A stretch of DNA of 12,885 nt. Origin: CAZAYB01 sp964489215 (GTDB taxonomy: Bacteria > Planctomycetota > Phycisphaerae > Sedimentisphaerales > Anaerohalosphaeraceae). The notes beneath the pieces are model-generated. The model did no database searches. It was not told where the DNA came from and saw only the letters and a program-made list of their open reading frames with translations. Shown piece after piece: positions 7,119 through 12,885 of the stretch. Numbering within the stretch: position 1 is the first letter of the stretch; each line of letters starts with the position of its first letter. The position numbers and the translations under genes were made by a program. The stretch covers positions 1-12,885 of the forward strand of contig CAZAYB010000070.1 in NCBI GenBank assembly GCA_964489215.1, written 5' to 3'.

Positions 7119-7562
7119 ATGGCAAGAGAAGATTTAAGGCGTGACAGGTATGGTTTTACACTTATCGAACTTATGGCAGTTCTCATAATAATCGGTCTAT
7201 TGGCAGGTGTGGCAGTAACTACTTACATCGGCCAGGTAGATAAGGCCAGGGTAAAGACGACCAAGGCCAGCTTGAAGAATCTTCATGACGCAGTACTGAG
7301 TTTCAAGCTGGATACTGGTGTTTATCCGTCGGAAGAAGAGGGTCTGGATGCTCTTGTTATTGAGCCTATGGATGTTGAGGGCTGGCAGCCCGGGGGTTAT
7401 CTTCAGACCTCAGAGGTTCCCAGGGACGCCTGGGGCAATGATTTTATATATCAGCTTAATCCTGAAAGCGGCAAGCCTTTTGTGGTTATAAGTTATGGAG
7501 CTGACGGTGAGCCGGAAGGCGAAGATTATGACGCCGACCTTTACAGTACCGATGCATATTAA
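7119..7562 (+). CDS. gspG: Major pseudopilin GspG
   Basis: GspG is the main subunit of the T2SS pseudopilus. It is made as a prepilin, cut and N-methylated by the prepilin peptidase, and then assembled in the inner membrane. From ATG 7119 it has 147 residues. The basic leader ends at Gly12, followed by FTLIEL with Glu at +5 and a hydrophobic helix. The C-terminal part has the family's calcium-site pattern: SYGADGEPEGEDYDADL has the Asp/Glu ligands in the expected loop. GVYPSEEEGLDAL and PRDAWGNDF are further GspG signatures. These features separate it from type IV major pilins. It lies 41 bases after gspF and overlaps no earlier gene. Confidence 0.96.
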   Translation: MAREDLRRDRYGFTLIELMAVLIIIGLLAGVAVTTYIGQVDKARVKTTKASLKNLHDAVLSFKLDTGVYPSEEEGLDALVIEPMDVEGWQPGGYLQTSEVPRDAWGNDFIYQLNPESGKPFVVISYGADGEPEGEDYDADLYSTDAY

Positions 7563-7574
7563 GGGACATTTTTG

Positions 7575-7580
7575 CAGAGG
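7575..7580 (+). promoter_or_regulatory. Ribosome binding site suggesting a GTG start for gspH
   Basis: CAGAGG lies 10 bases before GTG 7591. Competing in-frame starts are ATG 7552 (inside the end of gspG, no Shine-Dalgarno) and TTG 7582. The GTG gives a 10-residue prepilin leader of normal size. Confidence 0.4.
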
Positions 7581-7590
7581 TTTGTTTTCT

Positions 7591-8160
7591 GTGAAAGGCC
7601 GATCCGGAAGCATTTGCGGTGTAATTCTTATGGAGCTTCTGGTCGTTTTGGTTATATTGAGCCTTTTGACGGTGATGGCAGCTGTCAGTCTTACTTTGGC
7701 TTTTTCGCGGAGTGAGTTTGAGAAGCAAGCTTATGAGCTTGCTGGTATATTTCAAAAGGCCCACGATGCAGCGAGGGAATCTGGCAGGCGTTACGCAGTT
7801 GTTCTTGATATTTATGAGCAGAAGTGGGTTTTGCGACAGTTTGCATCCCTTGATTTTGAGACGATGAGTGAAAAAGAGGCCTTGATTGACTGGGGATATT
7901 TCAGCGATGATTTTGTACTCGATTATGTTGTTTTTGATGATTTTGCGGATACTCGTGACGAGGAGGAGGGTGCGATCGAGCTTAAGGCTAAGTTTCTTGC
8001 AGGTCACAGCGGTTATCAGTACGGCGGTTCAATAATTGTTCGAGACGGAGACGGGAATCCATATACGATAATAGTAAACAGGCTTACTAATGTAGTGGAG
8101 GTTAAGCCGGGCGAACATTTGCCGATGGTTCCGGTTTATAAAGAAGATGTACCTTTTTAA
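7591..8160 (+). CDS. gspH: GspH-like minor pseudopilin
   Basis: This is a minor pseudopilin expected at the pseudopilus tip with I, J and K. From GTG 7591 it has 189 residues. The leader KGRSGSICG ends at Gly10, followed by VILMELLVVLVIL, so position +1 is Val rather than Phe and Glu stands at +5. One hydrophobic helix follows, then a helix with AYELAGIFQKAHDAARESGRRYAVV, which matches the GspH pattern of a long helix leading into a beta domain. Assignment to H rests on that pattern and on its place directly after gspG. If ATG 7552 is used, the leader is 13 residues longer and the gene overlaps gspG by 11 bases. The gene ends inside the start of the next one. Confidence 0.8.
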   Translation: MKGRSGSICGVILMELLVVLVILSLLTVMAAVSLTLAFSRSEFEKQAYELAGIFQKAHDAARESGRRYAVVLDIYEQKWVLRQFASLDFETMSEKEALIDWGYFSDDFVLDYVVFDDFADTRDEEEGAIELKAKFLAGHSGYQYGGSIIVRDGDGNPYTIIVNRLTNVVEVKPGEHLPMVPVYKEDVPF

Positions 8161-9025
8161 CATTAAACAATCTGACAGAAACAAGATCTCATTCAGGTGC
8201 GGCTTTACGCTTCTTGAGGTTGCGGTTTCGCTTGTTATTCTTGGAGTTATTGCAACGAGTGTAATTACTATTATGAACGAGTGTATCGAGAGTACGATTG
8301 AGCACGGCAGCCGACAGCGAGCTTTTGAGATTTCCCGTGAGAATATGGAGCGAATACTTGCGTGGCCTTATGTTCAGGAGCTCAACGATTACGGTACCGA
8401 TGAGAAGAATCCTGACATTCAATGGGAGACAGTTATTGAGCCTTTTTATGAGCCTGTTACGAACCGGATGTGGATACGTGCGGTTTGCAGCAGCAGTTTT
8501 ACGACGCGTGAGGGTGAGCGAGAAGAGATAAATCTTGCTAACTGGATAACGAGTTTAAGTGAGCAGCAGATAAAGAATATTCTGGACCAGAAGCGACGTG
8601 AGCAGGAGTTTCTCGATGAGCTTAACGATTACAGTCTTGGTGATTACAGTGCCGATGAGCTTTTGAGTCTTGTTGAACGTGCTCAAAGTCTGGGCGACAG
8701 TGAAACCGCACGTTCTGCAGCGGAGGCTCTTTACTGGTATTATCCAAATTCTGGGCAGGCTAATGTATTGCCTGAGGTTTTACCGGATGTTGATCCGCCG
8801 GACAGTGAGCCTGAGCCAAAGAAGCCTCCTGAAGTTTATGACCCTCCGGAGGACTGGCAGGACAGAGGAGAAACGGGTATTGACGATGGCGATGACGATT
8901 CAGGAAATCGTGATAGCGGTGATGATACGATCTGCGGTTTGACACCGGAGGAGTTCATTAAGCTTCTTTTTGGTGATTTTGAAAAAGCGATAGAATTTAT
9001 TGAAAATTGTGAAGATTTAAATTGA
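8147..9025 (+). CDS. gspI: GspI-like minor pseudopilin with long acidic tail
   Basis: This is a predicted minor pseudopilin of the tip complex. The leader of 19 residues ends RCG and is followed by FTLLEVAVSLVILG, with Glu at +5. FTLLEV and the operon position between H and J favour GspI. The start ATG 8147 overlaps the gspH stop by 14 bases. The protein has 292 residues, more than twice the usual GspI length (~120). The first ~125 residues cover the pilin-like part. The middle has charged helices (KRREQEFLDELNDYS and after). Residues about 210-262 are Pro/Asp/Glu/Gly-rich and probably disordered. The end is a small helical module bounded by Cys263 and Cys288, which could form a disulfide in the periplasm. 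I do not recognise the extension as a known domain. I versus J is decided mainly by gene order. Confidence 0.72.
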   Translation: MYLFNIKQSDRNKISFRCGFTLLEVAVSLVILGVIATSVITIMNECIESTIEHGSRQRAFEISRENMERILAWPYVQELNDYGTDEKNPDIQWETVIEPFYEPVTNRMWIRAVCSSSFTTREGEREEINLANWITSLSEQQIKNILDQKRREQEFLDELNDYSLGDYSADELLSLVERAQSLGDSETARSAAEALYWYYPNSGQANVLPEVLPDVDPPDSEPEPKKPPEVYDPPEDWQDRGETGIDDGDDDSGNRDSGDDTICGLTPEEFIKLLFGDFEKAIEFIENCEDLN

Positions 9026-9873
9026 TGATTATTGAGAAGAAGAAAACCGGCTTTTCACTGCTTGAGACGGTAACAGTTTTGATTATCGCAACAATGATAA
9101 TCATTAGTACGATGGCGATTTACGGCAGGATAAAATCGGCATCTGCATCAGTTAAGGAAAAGCTCGGCAGTGATTCACTGTCCAGGGAGATAATCCAGCG
9201 TATAGCGGAGGACCTGGACAGGCTCGCGGCTCCTGGTCTTGAAACAGAGGTGAGTATCAATAATAAATTTGAGAACGGTTATGATATTTCACAAATGGTA
9301 ATAGAAAACAAGATATATAACAATCAAAATAAGGCTGAGGTTTTTGAGAAAATAGTCTGGCAGTCGAATGTTGACCCTTTTCTTGGTGAGCTTGTTCTTT
9401 ACCGCAGTCACAGCGGGTTGAATCTTGAGGACAGGATAATCGATGCAGAGCTTGAGGAGATACAGGAGCTTGGGAGTGAGCTTTTTGTGCCGGTTGCAGA
9501 GGGACTTAGTCATTTTAAGATAGTTGTGCCTAAACAGATGACGCCAGCACAGAAGGAGCAGGAGATGGAAACAGAAGAAGAGGTTCTTGAGATGGAAGAG
9601 CCTGAGTATATTGAGATGTGGAACAGCTCGAAGCTTCCTTCAGCGGTAATAGTTCAGGTTTCCTTTGCTGAGCTTGAGGAAAGTATAAGCGGCGAACTTG
9701 AGGTTGTGGATGAGGATATTATAGAGCGTACGATTGCGATTGACCGAACGCGGGAAATACCTTTTAAGTTTATCCGCAAACAGTTTGATGAGGAATATGC
9801 CGATCGGCTGGAAGAGGAAGAAGAAGACAGGGAAGAATTTGACAATGCAGAAGATCCTAATGATCAGGATTGA
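9025..9873 (+). CDS. gspJ: GspJ-like minor pseudopilin with acidic C-terminus
   Basis: This is a predicted tip pseudopilin. From ATG 9025 it has 282 residues. A TTG at 9022 is in frame, but the ATG overlaps the gspI stop as TGATG, a normal coupling arrangement. The leader IIEKKKTG is followed by FSLLETVTVLIIATMIIIS, with Glu at +5. After the hydrophobic helix, SREIIQRIAEDLDRLAAPG fits the GspJ pattern in which an amphipathic helix ends near a conserved Asp. The C-terminal part is acidic. One run of Glu lies at about residues 176-195. The end is almost pure Glu/Asp (after ADRLEEEEEDREEFDNAED). It is longer than the usual GspJ (~200). The gap to gspK is six bases. Confidence 0.75.
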   Translation: MIIEKKKTGFSLLETVTVLIIATMIIISTMAIYGRIKSASASVKEKLGSDSLSREIIQRIAEDLDRLAAPGLETEVSINNKFENGYDISQMVIENKIYNNQNKAEVFEKIVWQSNVDPFLGELVLYRSHSGLNLEDRIIDAELEEIQELGSELFVPVAEGLSHFKIVVPKQMTPAQKEQEMETEEEVLEMEEPEYIEMWNSSKLPSAVIVQVSFAELEESISGELEVVDEDIIERTIAIDRTREIPFKFIRKQFDEEYADRLEEEEEDREEFDNAEDPNDQD

Positions 9874-9879
9874 TTTTTT

Positions 9880-11451
9880 ATGAGCATATGCAGGTGTACA
9901 AGTAAATACGGCAGCGGTATTGGACGCAAAGGTGTTGTGCTTTTGCTTACCATCGTTGTTTTGTCGGTATTGACTGCGATGGTTTATACGCTGACATGGC
10001 AGATATCCCGTCATCGTCATCGTCAGCAGTATATGATCAATTATCAGAAGTCCCGTTACGCATGTGATTCAGCGGTTAAGTATGCAATTGCCACGATAGA
10101 GGAAATTGAACTTAATTTAATCGAGCGTGAGAAATATCCTGACTTTTCGGATCTTTTCTATTTTACCCGTCAGGAACGCAATGAGATGATTGAGGAATGG
10201 CTGATCGAGCAGATGGAAATTATTGAGCTTGAGGAGGGTGTCTACGAGGAAGAAGAAGAAGAAGCAGAAGAAGAGAAGCGTTCAGGTGAGAACATTTCTA
10301 ATACGATGGAAATGGGCGAGGACAAATTATATGAAAGTGAAGGTTTTGGAGATTATGAACGCGGATATGAAGATGATTATAAGCCTGATATAAAGAGTCT
10401 GATGCGAGAGAAGTTTCCATGGGCGTTTGAAAAGGGTGCAAATTCATCCTGGGATATGAGCACAGGAGCAGGAGGAGGTTTTGCGAGTTTGTTTTCCGGG
10501 ATATTCGGCGGGGATGACGGAAGTGAGCCGAATGAATTTGGATATAATGGCGATTCTGGTGAAGATGAAGGTTATATAGACCCTAATGAAGTTAAAGTGC
10601 CTGGGCCTTATGGTCCGAGTTGGCCATTTGTTCAGGAAGCGATCGAGCTTGAGATAGAGGGGGCAGAGGTTAGGATAGAGATAGAAGACGAAAATGCCAA
10701 GATGCCGCTGGCGTGGGCGATAATGAAAGATAAGGAAAAGAGCAAGCTTTCGGAAATCGCACTTGAAAGGTTCGGGGAGTGGATGATGATGGAAGAAGAA
10801 GATGTTGAGAATTTGAAGGAACAGCTTAAGGTGCTTGCAGATGTTAAGGAATTTGATATAAATGCCAAGGATATTACTATAACTGAAAAGAAAGAAGAAG
10901 AACAGGAAGATAATAAGCGTACGAGCCGAAGCAGGCGAACGCGCAGTCGGTCCAGTAGACGGAGGACGACAAGAAGGACTGCAGTTACGAAAAAGAAGCG
11001 TCCAATGCAGGCGAATATGACGGATTTTGCGAAACTTCTTCACAGTACCGCAGTCGACAGTCCTTATATTTCGGTTCCTTCGAGGGAATCTTATAATGAT
11101 GAGGCGGCGATTAAGTATCTTGGTTTGTGGGGTTCCCGCAAAGTCAATGTAAATACAGCTCCGCGTCATGTTCTTGAGAGCGCGTTTTCTTTTGGCGGCA
11201 ATCATGTTGAAGTTACAGACAGGGTTATTGAAGAGCGAAAGATAAAGCCTTTTGAATCTATGGACGATCTTGAACAGCGTCTTCTGGGAATGAATGATTA
11301 TATACGTAATGCCAAGGATTATTTAACAACGGAAAGCGAGCTGTTTTCGGTTACGGTTACAGCCAGGATAGGTAACGCCGAATCCAAAACGGTTGTAACG
11401 ATGTTGAAGAAAGGCAAGAAGGTTGAGAAACTGTCGGTAATGCCGATTTAG
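9880..11451 (+). CDS. gspK: GspK-like minor pseudopilin, enlarged
   Basis: GspK caps the pseudopilus tip with I and J. The start ATG 9880 follows AGGA at 9866-9869. The leader ends RKG (Gly18), followed by VVLLLTIVVLSVLTAMVYTL. The +5 residue is Leu, matching the absence of Glu5 typical of GspK. At 523 residues it is well above the usual ~320. Visible parts are: an acidic Glu run at about 118-133; Gly-rich stretches at about 190-225; IEIEDENAKMPLAWA, matching the family motif with a conserved IxDExGK; an Arg/Ser-rich tract at 346-367; and a C-terminal helix-hairpin-helix region with KVNVNTAPRHVLES near 421-434 and VIEERKIKPFESMDDLEQRL. These last motifs are the T2SSK signature. The unusual size comes from the low-complexity inserts. 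It lies directly after gspJ and 32 bases before the L-like gene. Confidence 0.88.
   Translation: MSICRCTSKYGSGIGRKGVVLLLTIVVLSVLTAMVYTLTWQISRHRHRQQYMINYQKSRYACDSAVKYAIATIEEIELNLIEREKYPDFSDLFYFTRQERNEMIEEWLIEQMEIIELEEGVYEEEEEEAEEEKRSGENISNTMEMGEDKLYESEGFGDYERGYEDDYKPDIKSLMREKFPWAFEKGANSSWDMSTGAGGGFASLFSGIFGGDDGSEPNEFGYNGDSGEDEGYIDPNEVKVPGPYGPSWPFVQEAIELEIEGAEVRIEIEDENAKMPLAWAIMKDKEKSKLSEIALERFGEWMMMEEEDVENLKEQLKVLADVKEFDINAKDITITEKKEEEQEDNKRTSRSRRTRSRSSRRRTTRRTAVTKKKRPMQANMTDFAKLLHSTAVDSPYISVPSRESYNDEAAIKYLGLWGSRKVNVNTAPRHVLESAFSFGGNHVEVTDRVIEERKIKPFESMDDLEQRLLGMNDYIRNAKDYLTTESELFSVTVTARIGNAESKTVVTMLKKGKKVEKLSVMPI
10245..10278 (+). repeat. GAA-rich purine tract in gspK
   Basis: The stretch is a nearly pure purine run of GAA/GAG triplets with one C, coding for Glu-rich residues about 122-133. 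A trinucleotide repeat of this kind can change length without breaking the reading frame. Confidence 0.7.
10915..10980 (+). repeat. Arg/Ser/Thr-rich tract in gspK
   Basis: Residues 346-367 of GspK read KRTSRSRRTRSRSSRRRT and then TRRT. They are flanked by an acidic Glu/Lys run before and a Lys-rich end after. The tract shares the words TSRSR and RSRSSR with tract 1 of GspD, but its codon choice differs (more CGA, CGC, CGG), so the likeness is at protein level. It sits between the two family-conserved parts of GspK. Confidence 0.85.
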
Positions 11452-11472
11452 AATAGATACAGCTTTTTTCAT

Positions 11473-11476
11473 GGAG
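11473..11476 (+). promoter_or_regulatory. Ribosome binding site setting the gspL start
   Basis: GGAG lies seven bases before GTG 11484, which opens a frame that stays open to the right edge. No ATG in that frame comes earlier after the gspK stop. Confidence 0.6.
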
Positions 11477-11483
11477 CAGACTT

Positions 11484-12885
11484 GTGGAACAGAAAAGATT
11501 ATTAGGTTTTTATATTCGTTCGAATCGAGCGGCATGTGTTATTGTCAACGCTCGCAGCGGCAGTTGTGAGCCTGTTTGCTGGTTTGAGGTTTCCAGTGAT
11601 TCACAAGAGGAATCTTTTGAGGCAGGGGTTGAGATTTCACGTGCGATAAGCGAGAAAAATTTGAGTTTTGAGGAAGCTTCGTGTGCGATATACGGAGGCG
11701 ATATAACTCAGCATAAGCTGCATTCGGAACTTACTGACAAGAGAGTGATATCACAGACGATCGGTTTTGATGCCGAGGAAGTGGTGGCAGCAGATATATC
11801 GACACTTGCATTGGCTTATACAATTAACAGTTCGGGGCCTGGTGGTTCTGAAATCACGGTTTACACCATGGGCAAAGCAGAGAGCGAGAGGATGCTTTCA
11901 GGTTTTCAGTCGGCTGGGATGGACCCGGTTGCGATGGAGCCGGACGGTATATGTCTTGGACGTTTTCTCAAGGACAAGTTTCATGATCATCGTAATATTA
12001 TTTTTGCGGTTTGTACGAAAGCAAACTGTTTTTTAATAAGCAACCTGAATTCCAAATTTGCTCCTATTGTCAGGAGCTTTCTTATCGACGAATCAATGGA
12101 TGTTTGCAGTTTATTAACCCGTGAGATACTTTTAATGTCGGCATCTAAAGAAAATGACAATCCGGTTGAAGGTGTTTGTGTTGCTGGTGTAACAGGTTTG
12201 GCAGATAAAGATAAACTTTCTGCGGGGACCGGTTTAGAGGTTATCAGCGCAGACCTCCGCAAGGCCCTGCGATGTGATACGACCGATGAGGAGCTTTCAG
12301 TGGATTACGCGATTGCTTACGGCAGTGCAATGGCAGAGTGTGTAGGTGAGAGTCGAGTTGATTTTCGTGAAAGCTTCGCTCCTTATGAAGGCAAGAAAAA
12401 GCTTTTGTCGAAAATGTTTTCGGTGATAAGTATTTCGATTACTGTTATGGCTCTTGCGGTGGGTGGATATTTTCAGCTGGAGGCCTGGCGTAACTGGCGA
12501 TATACAACCAGGCTTGATAAGAAGATGCACCAGCAGTATTCTGATATTATGTACGGCAAGAAGCATACATCAGCAGAGCCTATATACAGTAAGCTAAGCC
12601 GAGTTTACCGGCAGCTGGAGAAGGTTAAGAAGGGTCTTATTTCCGGTGATGATGAATCGGTATCGGCGAGGATGACTTTTCTTCTTGAAGTTATAAATAA
12701 ACTTCCCGGAAATGTTGATGTAGAGATAGAAGAGATAAGCATTTCCGAGCGTAATATGAGTCTTCGGGGGACTACGAATTCCCGTGCGGCAACACTGCAG
12801 CTTTTTCGTGAGATCGACCAGCATTCGAGTTTGAAAAGGTCGAATGAGATTTTAAAGCAAAGCGGGGGCAGAGATTCGTTTAATG
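11484..12885 (+). CDS. gspL: GspL/PilM-PilN-like assembly protein (3' end cut by window)
   Basis: The GTG-start frame runs 467 codons without a stop and continues past the window. It starts VEQKRLLGFYIRSNRAACVI, a beta-strand pattern like the actin-fold start of GspL and PilM. The first ~300 residues suit a cytoplasmic ASKHA-type domain, including AVCTKANCFLISN and DYAIAYGSAMAE near its end, where such folds have an AxGxA-type helix. A single transmembrane segment follows at about 312-332, preceded by GKKKLLSK. Then comes a coiled or helical stretch and a periplasmic part with LLEVINKLPGNVDVEIEEIS and MSLRGTTNSRAATLQLFREI, the ferredoxin-like fold of GspL/PilN. In the T2SS, GspL joins GspE to the membrane platform with GspM. 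Here it follows gspK, as in many T2SS operons. Sequence identity to GspL is inferred from architecture and position, not from a decisive motif. Confidence 0.78.
   Translation, partial: MEQKRLLGFYIRSNRAACVIVNARSGSCEPVCWFEVSSDSQEESFEAGVEISRAISEKNLSFEEASCAIYGGDITQHKLHSELTDKRVISQTIGFDAEEVVAADISTLALAYTINSSGPGGSEITVYTMGKAESERMLSGFQSAGMDPVAMEPDGICLGRFLKDKFHDHRNIIFAVCTKANCFLISNLNSKFAPIVRSFLIDESMDVCSLLTREILLMSASKENDNPVEGVCVAGVTGLADKDKLSAGTGLEVISADLRKALRCDTTDEELSVDYAIAYGSAMAECVGESRVDFRESFAPYEGKKKLLSKMFSVISISITVMALAVGGYFQLEAWRNWRYTTRLDKKMHQQYSDIMYGKKHTSAEPIYSKLSRVYRQLEKVKKGLISGDDESVSARMTFLLEVINKLPGNVDVEIEEISISERNMSLRGTTNSRAATLQLFREIDQHSSLKRSNEILKQSGGRDSFN

Noticed and set aside
11767..12036. Plus-strand frame of 89 codons inside the last gene
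   Set aside because: It lies in another frame of the open GspL-like gene. The GTG frame from 11484 is open for 467 codons with membrane and PilN-like features.
393..12885. Type IV pilus rather than T2SS
   Set aside because: The GspG calcium-site C-terminus, a GspK with its NVNTAP motif, and the D-E-F-G-H-I-J-K-L order indicate T2SS. No PilT-like retraction ATPase is present in the window.
1..12885. CRISPR arrays, insertion sequences, tRNA or rRNA genes
   Set aside because: No regularly spaced repeats, transposase-like frames or recognisable RNA gene sequences were seen on either strand.

Overview
The window holds most of one type II secretion system (T2SS) operon, all on the + strand, in the order gspD, gspE, gspF, gspG, then H-, I-, J- and K-like pseudopilins, then an L-like assembly protein that runs off the right edge. 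The organism is a Gram-negative (outer-membrane) bacterium. Moderate GC by eye, the very long T2SS proteins with low-complexity inserts and the weak Shine-Dalgarno usage made me think of the Planctomycetota (Phycisphaerae-like). That placement is inference and is not shown by any single marker here.

Layout. Bases 1-53 look like the last codons of an upstream gene. Bases 54-392 hold no convincing gene and contain one long imperfect hairpin. gspD (393-3902) encodes a 1169-residue secretin with a rearranged and expanded periplasmic part. A 244-base gap (3903-4146) follows. It has several inverted repeats, two of them mutually exclusive, and an unproven 42-codon ORF. gspE (4147-5850) and gspF (5863-7077) encode the cytoplasmic ATPase and the inner-membrane platform protein. 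Bases 7119-9873 encode four prepilin-like proteins, overlapping or nearly touching. gspK follows (9880-11451). The last gene (11484 to the edge) is an actin-fold/one-TM protein of the GspL/PilM-PilN type.

How the genes work together. GspE should power GspF and GspL to assemble a GspG pseudopilus, capped by an H/I/J/K tip, which pushes substrates through the GspD channel. All five pseudopilins keep a Gly cleavage site. G, H, I and J keep Glu at +5 and K lacks it, as expected for the family. Recognisable GspC, GspM/GspN and a prepilin peptidase (GspO) are not in the window. M/N could lie just downstream and the peptidase elsewhere.

The most unusual points are three. (1) GspE has Ala where the family has the Walker B catalytic Glu (GAVRD instead of GEIRD), although its other ATPase motifs are intact. 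(2) Arg/Ser/Thr-rich tracts of near-identical style occur twice in GspD and once in GspK, alongside strongly acidic segments in D, I, J and K. (3) GspD carries a NolW-like domain and a ~190-residue acidic region ahead of its N0-type domain. Codon use also shifts in the last ~220 codons of gspD.
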